Assembly: GCA_030340625.1 (NCBI GenBank)
Contig: JAOPHQ010002298.1
Location: 1 to 64,000 of the forward strand
Length of the DNA stretch: 64,000 bases
Reading direction: 5' to 3'
Source of the DNA: Merluccius polli
Taxonomy: Eukaryota > Chordata > Actinopteri > Gadiformes > Merlucciidae
The notes below the pieces were generated by a model. It had not been told where the DNA came from and searched no databases. It was given only the letters and a program-made list of their open reading frames with translations. Of the stretch, positions 26,501-32,381 are shown one piece after another. Numbering within the stretch: position 1 is the first letter of the stretch; the number at the start of each line of letters is the position of its first letter. A program made the translations under genes and the position numbers.

Positions 26501-29183
26501 TGATCGCGTCTTTTGTTCCCCCTGTCTGATCGCTGTAATTCGGAGCGTGAATATCTGTTTAATATCTAATATCTTAACTTTAAAAAACACTTTTGATAAG
26601 ACAAGACGATAGTCGCACACCTCTAGTAACTACGCCCGCGAAGGTGAACCCTCCCGGACACCGTTATTAACATGAACCGCTCCCCCGGAGGAGCCGCACA
26701 TCCACACGAAAATACCAACACACATGTTTTACATTTGCTTGCTTTTAAATAAAGTTGTGTGCAGTTATACGGTGTACAAATACGATTATCAAGTGTTCAA
26801 TGTCTCCTTCCTGGTTGTTCCGACAACCTTCAGAACCGCTTGGTCCATGCTGTTAATAGGCGGCCCGCTTTGTGCTTTGAGTGTTTTCTACTACGAACAC
26901 TGAGCTGCCTATTCATGGAAAATAATCTCTATCCACCTTTGAGATGGTGTAGTAAAAAACACTTGACAGCATTAATGACGATTTTATTTAGGTTTAGATT
27001 TTTAATTCATAAAATCTGTCTATATTTTACATTACCTTTCCTGATTTTTTTGCCGTGGTATTGTTTCAGTATCGTATTGAGATATTTAGGCAGGTATCGT
27101 ATCGAAGTCATAATTTTGGTATCGTGACAACACTAGTGTAGACTACATTGTACCACTGAGATATCCTTATTTCGTTTTTGACCTATTTTTAACTGCTGGT
27201 CCCTGTCAGCGTTTTCTGCGCTTAATTTTAACTCAATTTTTCAGGAGCCCAAACATTATAATTGCAAGGAGTGAGCGCCATAGTCTGTAGAATTTCAAAC
27301 AAGGAATCTGATCTGTGCGAGTGTTTGCATAGATTTTCCCATGCATAGATTGACCAGCGCATCTTCAACACGCAAGACATTACTTGTGATTTAAACTAAT
27401 GTCCATTGACATTTTAAGTCACCAGTGTATTCTCAAAACAAAATAAATTGAACCACTCAAATAAGAGCAAATAAAATAAATTGCTGTGTCGTTAGCACTG
27501 TTTTTGTCCAGAGCAGAAATAGGCAGAGCTAGGTTTGCAGTTCTGCAGACTTTGGGGGGAGGGGGTCTGTCATCGTAGACTTCGTAAGCTCCGCCCTGAT
27601 GGAAGCACCAGTTGGTTTGGTTTTTCCTAGGGATGTCCGATATTGGCTTTTTTACCGATAACCGATAACCGATATTGTTCAACTCTTAATTTCCGATACC
27701 GATATCAACCGATACCGATACCGATACATGCGGCCACGTGAAACCTCCGCTTTACACTCATTGCAATAGGCTTTATGCGTGTGTGTCCGGGAGAGGGCTA
27801 CTCTCCTCGGACATACTACTCTGAAGCCCCGGTGACGGTCTGGAAGTGTGGATTAATAAATACATTTTTTTTTTAAAACAGCGGTAAAAGCTAGCGTGTG
27901 AGTCCGGGAGAGGGCTGCTCTCCTCGGTGGTTTTGAAATAACTCCAAACCACCGACATAACTACAGCTACAACTAGCGTCCCGCTACACGGCCGCACATG
28001 CCCAGGCTTGTTATTGAGACGGCGCGGCGCGTTTGATGATGTCATCAAACCACGTCCTCACTTGAAACATAACAGATGTCTGAAATTATTTCAAAATCGA
28101 TTTCGGTATCGGTTAAAAAACCGATACCGATATTTTCCGATATTGATTTTTTTATGCCAATATCGGCCGATAATATCGGTGGGCCGATAATATCGGACAT
28201 CCCTAGTTTTTCCTGCATACGTTTTCGTCAACCTCATTTGCTTATTGCCTCATTGATATTTCATCTTGACTGCACACCTTCTTGTAAGTAATGTAGTTGG
28301 TAAGGAAGTGTACCAAAGCTGATAGTGTGAACACATGCATGCTTGGACAAAAACAAGGGTATCTGCAGACAGATGTGTGGCTCAGGGAGAGGAGCCAGCA
28401 ATAGCACAATATGTATTGTCGCTAGAGATCCCATATGTGTCTGGTGTGATGGAAAGCAAAAACATGGCGTTTACAATGATTTTAATGTTACCGGGCAAAC
28501 AAATCATAAAGGGAGAAACATGGCAAATAGGGAAGATGCAAAAATCCCCACCACCAGTTTCATAATAATGATTTTTTTTTTTTTACAAAATATTCTTTCA
28601 ATCTACAGTGAAGCCTGGAATTCGCTACAGGGAACTAGGAAACATCATCCAGAAGCATGCTCAGGCAAACTGCTTCTCTGTTGTGCGGAGCTACTGTGGC
28701 CATGGCATTCACAGACTGTTTCACACAGCTCCCAATGTACCACACTATGCCAGTAAGAGACACACACACACACAATCCTTTGAACCATGTAATTGTAGTA
28801 ATTGTACACCAATTTATTTGTTTATACTTTTTTTCAGAAAACAAAGCAGTTGGAGTTATGAAGCCCGGCCATGTGTTTACTATTGAGCCCATGATATGTG
28901 AAGGTGGATTATTAACTTATTTTTTCTCTTTGCATCACTAAACTATACTTGCAGACACGCATCCATGTTGTATTATGTTGATGACATGATAAAATAAACC
29001 CCCCTTTGCCCTCCAGGCGGTTGGCAGGATGAGACATGGCCTGATGGCTGGACGGCAGTGACCAGGGATGGGAAGCGTTCGGCCCAGTTCGAACATACCC
29101 TGCTAGTCACAGAGACTGGCTGTGAGATCCTGACCTGCCGACTGGATGACAAGGGTGACGCTCACTTCATCAGCCAAATTTAA
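2908..29183 (+). CDS. metap1: metap1, methionyl aminopeptidase 1 (3' part, 8 exons)
   Basis: Type 1 methionine aminopeptidase, a cytosolic metalloenzyme that removes the initiator methionine from nascent proteins. Visible coding exons are 2908-2968, 11607-11698, 15661-15744, 21915-22053, 23463-23594, 28609-28752, 28838-28903 and 29017-29183. Together they make 885 nt, 294 codons plus TAA, with every junction AG/GT and in phase. The protein follows the vertebrate family closely. The five metal ligands are all present: Asp in NVDIT, Asp in HGDLNE, His in CGHGIH, Glu in TIEPM and Glu in QFEHT. The two catalytic histidines (VICHGIPD and RLFH) are also there. The N-terminal zinc-finger part, about 95 residues in human, is missing because its exons lie left of the window. 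Introns total over 25 kb and are full of transposons. The C-terminus (GDAHFISQI) is a few residues longer than human as I recall it. The gene converges on adh5, as in other vertebrates. Confidence 0.95.
3088..3136. repeat. (TTTC)n microsatellite
   Basis: About twelve tandem TTTC units in a metap1 intron. Confidence 0.95.
3603..4316. mobile_element. hAT-derived non-autonomous element, copy 1 (mosaic)
   Basis: The segment begins CTAGGGCTGCCCCCTAATAG and ends GGGACATCGCCCAACCCTAG, ends typical of fish hAT MITEs. The two ends are not perfect inverted repeats, so it may be two overlapping elements. The inner part, from GGCAGGTAGACACCGCTAGA to the GTTAATAGGCGGCCCGCTT stretch, recurs in diverged form at 26449-26880. 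No coding sequence is seen. Confidence 0.55.
4179..4221. repeat. Perfect hairpin, 18-bp arms
   Basis: The arms 4179-4196 (GCCGTTAATAGGCGGCCC) and 4204-4221 are exact reverse complements around a 7-base loop. The related copy at 26849 has only the left arm. Confidence 0.9.
4320..5021. other. metap1 intron, no gene seen
   Basis: Unique-looking AT-rich sequence with a run of about 13 G near 4556. From about 4970 it becomes an imperfect TCATACTAATA simple repeat that continues after the hAT element inserted at 5022. Confidence 0.5.
5022..6217. mobile_element. hAT-like non-autonomous element
   Basis: The ends are CAGGGCACCAGACT on the left and AGTGCGACC...GGGCT-type sequence on the right (CACTCTGGAGCCCTG read on the + strand), giving a CAGGGC/GCCCTG hAT-style terminal pair. 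TGATA flanks both sides. It interrupts an imperfect TACTAA-rich simple repeat. A (TA)n run lies inside. Short reading frames show no transposase similarity. Confidence 0.7.
5461..5521. repeat. (TA)n microsatellite
   Basis: About 30 uninterrupted TA units inside the hAT-like element. Frames translating it as Tyr-Ile repeats are artefacts. Confidence 0.97.
6218..6420. repeat. Imperfect CTA/TACTAAT simple repeat
   Basis: Degenerate TACTACTA and TCATACTAATAC units continue the repeat that precedes 5022. An open frame here (6196-6723) is rich in Leu and Ile because of base composition and is not called as a gene. Confidence 0.6.
6421..8418. other. metap1 intron, no gene recognised
   Basis: AT-rich sequence with short frames on both strands and no motif I recognise. 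A short AACATGATTA-type repeat lies near 7580-7615. Confidence 0.4.
8419..9294. mobile_element. TTAA-target MITE (CACTAGA ends)
   Basis: TTAA at 8415-8418 and 9295-9298 flank the element. The left end CACTAGA and an ACCGCCA block pair with GGCGGTTCTAGTG at the right end. The left repeat carries about 30 extra bases. The TTAA target and these ends fit piggyBac-type elements. No transposase frame is present. Two palindromes lie inside, at 8563-8592 and 9104-9124. Confidence 0.65.
8563..8592. repeat. Perfect 30-bp palindrome
   Basis: The sequence from GTTGGTG to CACCAAC reads the same on both strands, with CATG at its centre. A shorter relative (GGTGTTTTTGTGAAAAACAC plus C) lies at 9104-9124 near the other end of the same MITE. 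Confidence 0.95.
9518..9946. mobile_element. Foldback MITE, 49-bp perfect inverted repeats
   Basis: Left repeat 9519-9567 begins ACCATGGTCTGGGTGAATAC. Right repeat 9896-9944 is its exact reverse complement. TA-rich flanks fit a TA target. A second inner inverted pair (GGGATAATGCCC / GGGCATTATCCC) spans about 9578-9690. Confidence 0.85.
10330..10430. repeat. GC-rich module, copy 1
   Basis: The stretch contains GCCCCCGCGGTTGTTGACGG, a G run, CGGCGTCTGGGCCCCGG, then TTGCACCGTCGATAGCTACG. Related copies lie at 57615-57780 and 59570-59705. Confidence 0.75.
10670..10830. repeat. CG-rich direct repeats (GGACCGGGGTGTGT units)
   Basis: Three or so copies of a unit with CGG(A)CCGGGGTGTGTTACGCG and poly-C tracts. 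A similar GGTCCGGGGTGGGTTA repeat fills the small hAT at 56053-56378. Open frames across it are composition artefacts. Confidence 0.7.
11607..11608 (+). promoter_or_regulatory. metap1: Splice junction joining the Gly-Met codons of metap1
   Basis: The acceptor AG at 11605-11606 after a TTTGTCTTAAAC tract decides the exon start. The split Gly codon G|GT confirms the phase with the exon at 2908-2968. Confidence 0.7.
11607..11698 (+). CDS. metap1: metap1 exon (MSESEQ... start of catalytic fold)
   Basis: A 92-nt exon starting with the last two bases of the split Gly codon, then MSESEQTLKGTSQIK and ending ...GMRVVCK. The acceptor is AAACAG and the donor GT is at 11699. Vertebrate METAP1 has nearly the same sequence. 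The ATG at 11609 is internal to the gene, not a start codon. Confidence 0.93.
11699..12045. other. metap1 intron, nothing recognised
   Basis: AT-rich sequence before the higher-order satellite; no gene or repeat recognised. Confidence 0.4.
12496..12988. mobile_element. TTAA-target MITE (CTCATTGGCTGCCA ends)
   Basis: TTAA at 12492-12495 and 12989-12992 flank inverted ends CTCATTGGCTGCCA and TGGCAGCCAATGAG (minor differences). The TTAA target fits piggyBac-type MITEs. Two copies of an 18-bp palindrome lie near its left end. Confidence 0.8.
12511..12572. repeat. Twice-repeated 18-bp palindrome with CRE cores
   Basis: TGACGTCTATAGACGTCA occurs at 12511-12528 and again at 12555-12572, each in a GCCAA...ATT context. 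Each is a perfect palindrome containing two TGACGT half-sites. Confidence 0.9.
13110..13185. repeat. 21-bp minisatellite tract (short)
   Basis: Degenerate units of ACCCTAGCAACCACCTAGAAC. First of three tracts of this family in the intron. Confidence 0.75.
13209..13546. mobile_element. MITE with TTGTGGGGCTGT inverted ends
   Basis: The left end TTGTGGGGCTGTGATCTAGT and the right end (TAGATTACAGCCCCACAA on the + strand) are inverted repeats of about 40 bases with a few mismatches, extending into AGTGGCTTTTCTTTTTG-type sequence. The flank on the left (13186-13220) also folds as a 15-bp perfect hairpin. Confidence 0.7.
13655..14330. repeat. 21-bp minisatellite tract (long, degenerate)
   Basis: About 30 degenerate units with the core CCTAGCAACCACC and AGAACACC. 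Open frames of Trp/Ser/Leu repeats on the - strand come from it and are not genes. Confidence 0.85.
14760..15205. repeat. 21-bp minisatellite tract (second long copy)
   Basis: About 20 units of the same core as at 13655-14330, starting with ACCAAGAACACCCTAGCAAC. It is the second half of the higher-order repeat. Confidence 0.85.
15661..15744 (+). CDS. metap1: metap1 exon (LAREVLDIAALMVKPGVTTEE)
   Basis: An 84-nt exon in phase 0, from the acceptor TTATAG to the donor GTAATA. It encodes the helix and the KPGVTTEEID motif common to type 1 methionine aminopeptidases. Confidence 0.95.
15745..16149. other. metap1 intron, nothing recognised
   Basis: AT-rich sequence after the exon donor; no feature that I can support. 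Confidence 0.4.
16150..17130 (-). pseudogene. Rex3/RTE-type LINE reverse transcriptase fragment
   Basis: The - strand encodes pieces of a fish LINE ORF: VDEIFTEMLKVLDIV, FKKGDRRVCYNYRGITLL, then KEFKYLGVLFTSEGK, VMQALYWTAVVKRELSQKAK, IYIPTLTYGHQLWVVTERTR and AEMSFLHRVAGLSVRDMV. These match the Rex3 (RTE clade) C-terminal region as I recall it. There is a frameshift in the FKKG region. The whole catalytic middle (YADD box) is deleted between LERRLPPL and the KEFKYLG segment. It is a dead fragment in a metap1 intron. Confidence 0.8.
17165..17300. repeat. hAT-like repeat fragment (GGTTGGGTCGGTGTAAA end)
   Basis: The sequence from AGGTTGGGTCGGTGTAAAAC through CGGACCGG to GGTGGCGGTAATGCA closely matches 42190-42320. 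The L2 at 17621-20195 appears to have inserted farther along the same element; a far end was not identified with certainty. Confidence 0.55.
17621..20195 (-). pseudogene. L2-type LINE, 5'-truncated, broken ORF2
   Basis: On the - strand the order is endonuclease end (LLTGDFNIHID at about 20130), a linker, and the reverse transcriptase (PLLKKPTLDP-like PILKKPTLDPANLSNYRPIA, STETALVKVINDLL, GVPQGSVLGP, HCYADDTQIYIS). The - strand 3' end lies in an ATT microsatellite at 17621-17645, as in fish L2 copies. The frame shifts near 18830-18860, where motif A (the LDLSAAFDTIDH type) is missing after LLLLDL, so the enzyme cannot work. The region is G-rich on the + strand and has a poly-G run at 17708-17732. 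Confidence 0.88.
17708..17732. repeat. Poly-G run (about 25 G)
   Basis: Uninterrupted G run near the 3' end of the L2 copy. It could form quadruplex structure and is prone to sequencing error. Confidence 0.9.
20196..21914. other. metap1 intron, no gene recognised
   Basis: Mostly AT-rich. GGGTTGGGTACCAAG at about 20436 resembles a hAT end, without a partner that I can see. The remaining short frames have no recognisable motifs. Confidence 0.35.
21915..22053 (+). CDS. metap1: metap1 exon (VICHGIPD, catalytic His)
   Basis: A 139-nt exon encoding ACTARKCYPSPLNYYNFPK and then SVNEVICHGIPDRRPLQDGD. The His of CHGIPD corresponds to the substrate-positioning His212 of human METAP1. The exon ends after the first base of a Val codon; the donor is GTAGGC. 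Confidence 0.95.
22171..22194. repeat. (TATG)n microsatellite
   Basis: Six or so GTAT/TATG units, followed by a repeat-like segment up to about 22440 containing ACTTCACACTTGGTGGGTGT, a phrase I associate with a fish interspersed repeat. Confidence 0.8.
22844..23275. mobile_element. Possible MITE (GTTCACACTACACGA ends)
   Basis: GTTCACACTACACGATTTT at the left and, inverted, GTTCATACACGACTT at the right form an imperfect terminal pair. No clear target duplication was read. Confidence 0.35.
23463..23594 (+). CDS. metap1: metap1 exon (two metal-binding Asp)
   Basis: A 132-nt exon encoding VDITVYHNGFHGDLNETF and then VGEVDEGAKKLVQTTYE. The Asp residues of VDIT and HGDLNE correspond to metal ligands Asp229 and Asp240 of human METAP1. 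The exon ends after TCA G, with donor GTAAGG. Confidence 0.96.
23595..24627. other. metap1 intron, no gene recognised
   Basis: AT-rich with ATACACTATATATA repeats near 23730-23790 and an A run near 24112. Nothing coding is seen. Confidence 0.4.
24628..25152. mobile_element. TTAA-target MITE (AGGTGCAGTGTGTAGAATT ends)
   Basis: TTAA at 24624-24627 and 25153-25156 flank the ends AGGTGCAGTGTGTAGAATT and, inverted, AGGTGCAGTGTAGAATTTAG. The repeats extend through TTTAGTGGC. This is a very common fish MITE with a TTAA target. No coding sequence. Confidence 0.85.
25430..26443. mobile_element. Nested DNA element with GGGGTATTGCAC ends and CCTGG target
   Basis: GGGGTATTGCACAAAACTAG at the left and its reverse complement at the right form inverted repeats of about 25 bases. 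CCTGG occurs at 25425-25429 and 26444-26448. The related uninterrupted sequence at about 3770 reads AATACACCTGGGCAGGTA, so the empty site is visible in the same window. The superfamily is not assigned. A 10-bp CGGGTACCCT-type tandem repeat lies inside (26147-26195). Confidence 0.88.
26449..26880. repeat. hAT-derived repeat, copy 2
   Basis: Diverged copy of the segment at about 3785-4197, sharing GGTAGACACCGCTAGACACA, GGTGAACCCTCCCGGAC and GTTAATAGGCGGCCCGCTT. It lies within the hAT element 25200-27135. Confidence 0.75.
27628..28205. mobile_element. hAT MITE with 8-bp target duplication
   Basis: TAGGGATGTCCGATATTGG at the left and (inverted) TAGGGATGTCCGATATTAT at the right. GTTTTTCC is duplicated exactly at 27620-27627 and 28206-28213. 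CCGATA direct repeats lie near both ends. No coding sequence. Confidence 0.92.
28609..28752 (+). CDS. metap1: metap1 exon (CGHGIH, metal-binding His)
   Basis: A 144-nt exon encoding VKPGIRYRELGNIIQKHAQ, then SYCGHGIHRLFHTAPNVPHY. The His of CGHGIH corresponds to metal ligand His303 and the His of RLFH to His310 of human METAP1. A long intron, 23595-28608, holds several nested transposons. Confidence 0.96.
28838..28903 (+). CDS. metap1: metap1 exon (TIEPM, metal-binding Glu)
   Basis: A 66-nt exon encoding KNKAVGVMKPGHVFTIEPMI plus CEG. The Glu of TIEPM corresponds to metal ligand Glu336. The preceding intron is only 85 bases and the following one 113 bases, in contrast to the multi-kilobase upstream introns. 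Confidence 0.96.
29017..29183 (+). CDS. metap1: metap1 terminal coding exon
   Basis: A 167-nt coding part from acceptor CTCCAG to TAA at 29181-29183. It encodes GGWQDETWPDGWTAVTRDGK and then QFEHTLLVTETGCEIL. The Glu of QFEHT corresponds to metal ligand Glu367. The end, DDKGDAHFISQI, is slightly extended relative to the human tail as I recall it. Confidence 0.95.
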
Positions 29184-30276
29184 AATGCAACAAGGACTCT
29201 GATCTGCTTATACATCTCAAGTTCAGAGACATACAGAAATACAAGTTGATATTCAAAGCTCACAATAAGTGGGCCTTTCCCTCTGATCTGTTCAGCTGTG
29301 GCTGTCATCAATCTTAAATTTACATATTGGTCACTCCGATGTAATGGAAGTTTTTGAATGTGTTTAGTATCAAGTGTGGATCCGCTGTTTCACCAGTGGG
29401 GGATATTCTATAAATCTCACAATTTAGTGATGGGTTCGTTATAGGCCACAGTACTTTTAAAGCCAGTTCTCTCTTACAGCTGTCTGACAATTGGACAAAA
29501 GAAACCATCAGTCTTAGTTTCTAGCAGCCTTACAGTTTCACAGAACAGACATAACAGAAACCCAGAAATACTACTGACTACACACCCCTACAAACCCTCA
29601 TTTACTTTGTGAAAGTTTGGCTTTTGAAATAATGTCAGAAATGTAATTGAATAACATTTAGTCTTTCAAGTGCTGAGATTTTTAATATTCTTTCTGTAGT
29701 GCCCATTTGGTGCTTCATGAGTCAGATTCCTTGTGTAGCAAATCAAGCCTTAACATTAAAAAATATTTGCTGGATGAAAGTTTTATTTCTCACTCCAATC
29801 CATCACAACCTTAAAATGAGATTAAAAATGCAACATCAAATATTTCCACATTGGGACTAAAGCTGGTGGTATACTTTATACATAAGTAACTACATCAAAT
29901 ATTAAATTTTCTAGTTGGGTGTGGAGACAGCTTAAATGTAAAATTAAAACAATGAAAACATAGGAAATGACACAATTTTATATTTACACATGAGGCTATG
30001 CTCGAACCAACCACAATTAAATGCATATATGTATTTAAAGTAAAGCTACGGCCTAAAACACTTTGCCATTGTTAACCATATGTCTATTGGGGATGTAGAA
30101 CGCACCCCAGCTCCTATTTCACTTTTTATGTAATTCACTTTGCTGCAATTTCTGTAGATGCTACGTCACATGGAGACATTGCTGCAGTAGTTACAATGGG
30201 GTTTAATAGGAGAGTATGTCTTCAAATCGCAGTAGCATCAACCATAAATATCGGATATTAGTTTCATTACAATATA
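29184..30276. other. metap1 3' UTR and intergenic sequence
   Basis: No repeat or gene recognised; the first part should be the metap1 3' untranslated region. Confidence 0.4.
29755..29760 (+). terminator. Possible metap1 polyadenylation signal ATTAAA
   Basis: ATTAAA lies about 570 bases after the metap1 stop. I saw no AATAAA nearer to the stop. The variant hexamer is common by chance in AT-rich DNA, so this is weak. Confidence 0.25.
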
Positions 30277-31402
30277 CACTCACCGGCCACTTTATTAGGT
30301 ACACCTGTCCAACTGCTCGTTAACGCAAATTTCTAATCAGCCAATCACATGGCAGCAACTCAATGCATTTAGGCATGTAGACATGGTCAGGACGATCTGC
30401 TGCAGTTCAAACCGGTTGGTCTGAGTATTTCAGAGACTGCTGATCTACTGGGATTTTCACGCACAACCATCTCTAGGGTTTACAGAGAATGGTCCGAAAA
30501 AGAGAAAATATCCAGTGAGCGGCAGTTCTGTGGGCGCAAATGCCTTGTTGATGCTAGAGGTCAGAGGAGAATGGCCAGACTGGTTCGAGCTGATAGAAAG
30601 GCAACAACAGAGGTATGCAGAAGAGCATCTCTGAACGCACAACACGTCGAACCTTGAGGCGGATGGGCTACAGCAGCAGAAGACCACACCGGGTGCCACT
30701 CCTGTCAGCTAAGAACAGGAAACTGAGGCTACAATTCGCACAGGCTCACCAAAATTGGACAATCGAAGATTGGAAAAACGTTGCCTGGTCTGATGAGTCT
30801 CGATTTCTGCTGCGACATTCGGATGGTAGGGTCAGAATTTGGCGTCAACAACATGAAAGCATGGATCCATCCTGCCTTGTATCAACGGTTCAGGCTGGTG
30901 GTGGTGGTGTAATGGTGTGGGGGATATTTTCCTGGCACACTTTGGGCTTATTGGTACCAATTGAGCATCGTGTCAAAGCCACAGACTACCTGAGTATTGT
31001 TGCTGACCATGTCCATCCCTTTATGACCACAGTGTACCCATCTTCTGATGGCTACTTCCAGCAGGATAACGCGCCATGTCATAAAGCGCGAATCATCTCA
31101 GACTGGTTTCTTGAACATGACAATGAGTTCACTGTACTCAAATGGCCTCCACAGTCACCAGATCTCAATCCAATAGAGCACCTTTGGGATGTGGTGGAAC
31201 GGGAGATTCGCATCATGGATGTGCGGCCGACAAATCTGCAGCAACTGCGTGATGCTATCATGTCAATATGGACCAAACTCTCTGAGGAATGTTTCCAGTA
31301 CCTTGTTGAATCTGTGCCACGAAGGATTAAGGCAGTTCTGAAGGCAAAAGGGGGTCCAACCCGGTACTAGCAAGGTGTACCTAATAAAGTGGCCGGTGAG
31401 TG
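30277..31402 (+). mobile_element. Tc1-like transposon (complete ends, TA duplication)
   Basis: CACTCACCGGCCACTTTATT at the left and its reverse complement at the right are the terminal repeats. TA is duplicated at 30275-30276 and 31403-31404. The length of 1126 bp is close to other Tc1 copies. It contains one transposase gene with a break and lies in the 3-kb space between the converging metap1 and adh5 genes. Confidence 0.95.
30381..31370 (+). pseudogene. Tc1-type DD34E transposase, frame-broken
   Basis: The first part, read in one frame to about 30612, gives a helix-turn-helix (VGLSISETADLLGFSRTTIS) and RVYREWSEKEK. The second, in another frame (30615-31370, 251 aa), gives RTTRRTLRRMGYSSRRPHR and the catalytic core: Asp in AWSDESRF, Asp in QQDNAPCHKA and Glu in PDLNPIEHLW, followed by KAVLKAKGGPTRY. 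The junction at about 30606-30618 lacks roughly eight residues present in relatives as I recall them, and the frame changes there. The catalytic core itself is open. Probably inactive because of this deletion. Confidence 0.88.
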
Positions 31403-31404
31403 TA

Positions 31405-32226
31405 TGACAACTCAGAATCACTACATATTACATGTTTGCAATGTTCCTATGGCAAGAAATCAGTAAATTAATAAGAGGACACACATTTGTGCCAGGCCAG
31501 CAGCCTCGACATGCGGTCCCGTACCAGTTGTGCAACGATTCATTGAATATCCCTTATTTCTTTGAGCATAAACTTGCTAGCCTTGGCGATCGCTGCAGAC
31601 TGAAATTTTCAAAGTATTTGCTACAAATCCAGCGCTGAAAAACTGCCATTGAGTGTTCTTGAATGCACCACTAAAGTTACTGTTACCAGGCTAGCTCTCC
31701 CAGCCAAGTCACCAGCTCTCTAATCCCACGGCCTTTGTCACTAAGGGACAGCCAAAATTTGATCACCCGTGTGGAATATTGTATAACAGCATACTACCAA
31801 ATGTCTAGCTAGCTTTCACAGTTAATAATAAAGACTGTTATACATATTGTTAAGACATTTGATTAATTTATTCAATTTATAATTGTACAATTTACAGAAC
31901 TGTTGCCTCCCCATGTTGAGAGGGGGTAGCGAAAATCATTCTGGGTAATGTAGGCGTAAGCCTGACATGACAGCCAGTGACGCATTGCAAATGATGGTAA
32001 AGTATCAGAAAAAATAGGACATCGACTTTGAGACGTTTTATAACAATGTCAAAGTGTTTAGCCTGTATTATTCCTTTAGCAACAAACGATCAGTAGCGTA
32101 ACCTTCATAACATTCCATTTGAATTAATCAGATTTTAAGTTTCCAAATCCTGTACAGGAATGTAGGACTCTGGGAAACACTGTAGGAAATACAAGTCACA
32201 CATATTAAAACATAATTTCAAATATA
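31405..32226. other. Intergenic sequence
   Basis: No gene or repeat recognised between the Tc1 copy and the adh5 3' end. Confidence 0.4.
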
Positions 32227-32232
32227 TTTATT
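32227..32232 (-). terminator. adh5 polyadenylation signal AATAAA
   Basis: On the - strand AATAAA lies about 125 bases beyond the adh5 stop codon. It is a canonical signal at a plausible distance. Confidence 0.6.
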
Positions 32233-32356
32233 TTAAATGGCCTTTGCAATAGTGTCAAAGTTCACAATCAATTGTTCCTTCGATCATTGAAGGAGTCAAT
32301 TACAAAATGTTGTAAAACTGAAAAACCAAGACGTAAATCCATGGCCTTTGGTGTAT

Positions 32357-32381
32357 CTAGTAGTTGAGGACGACACGGATA
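32357..32381 (-). CDS. adh5: adh5 exon 9 (25 coding nt, stop TAG)
   Basis: After acceptor TTCCAG the - strand reads T ATC CGT GTC GTC CTC AAC TAC TAG. With exon 8 this gives HAGKCIRVVLNY and stop, matching the family ending GKSIRTVVKI in length and pattern. The last four residues differ from those I know. Confidence 0.85.

Larger units (their letters stand above)
25200..27135. mobile_element. hAT element with 8-bp target duplication and nested insert
   Basis: The ends are TAGTGTTGCACGGTATACC and (as + strand) GGTATCGTGACAACACTA. GTGTAGAC is repeated exactly at 25192-25199 and 27136-27143. The interior includes the nested element 25430-26443 and a copy of the 3770-4200 repeat at 26449-26880. 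No intact transposase frame is present. Confidence 0.9.
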
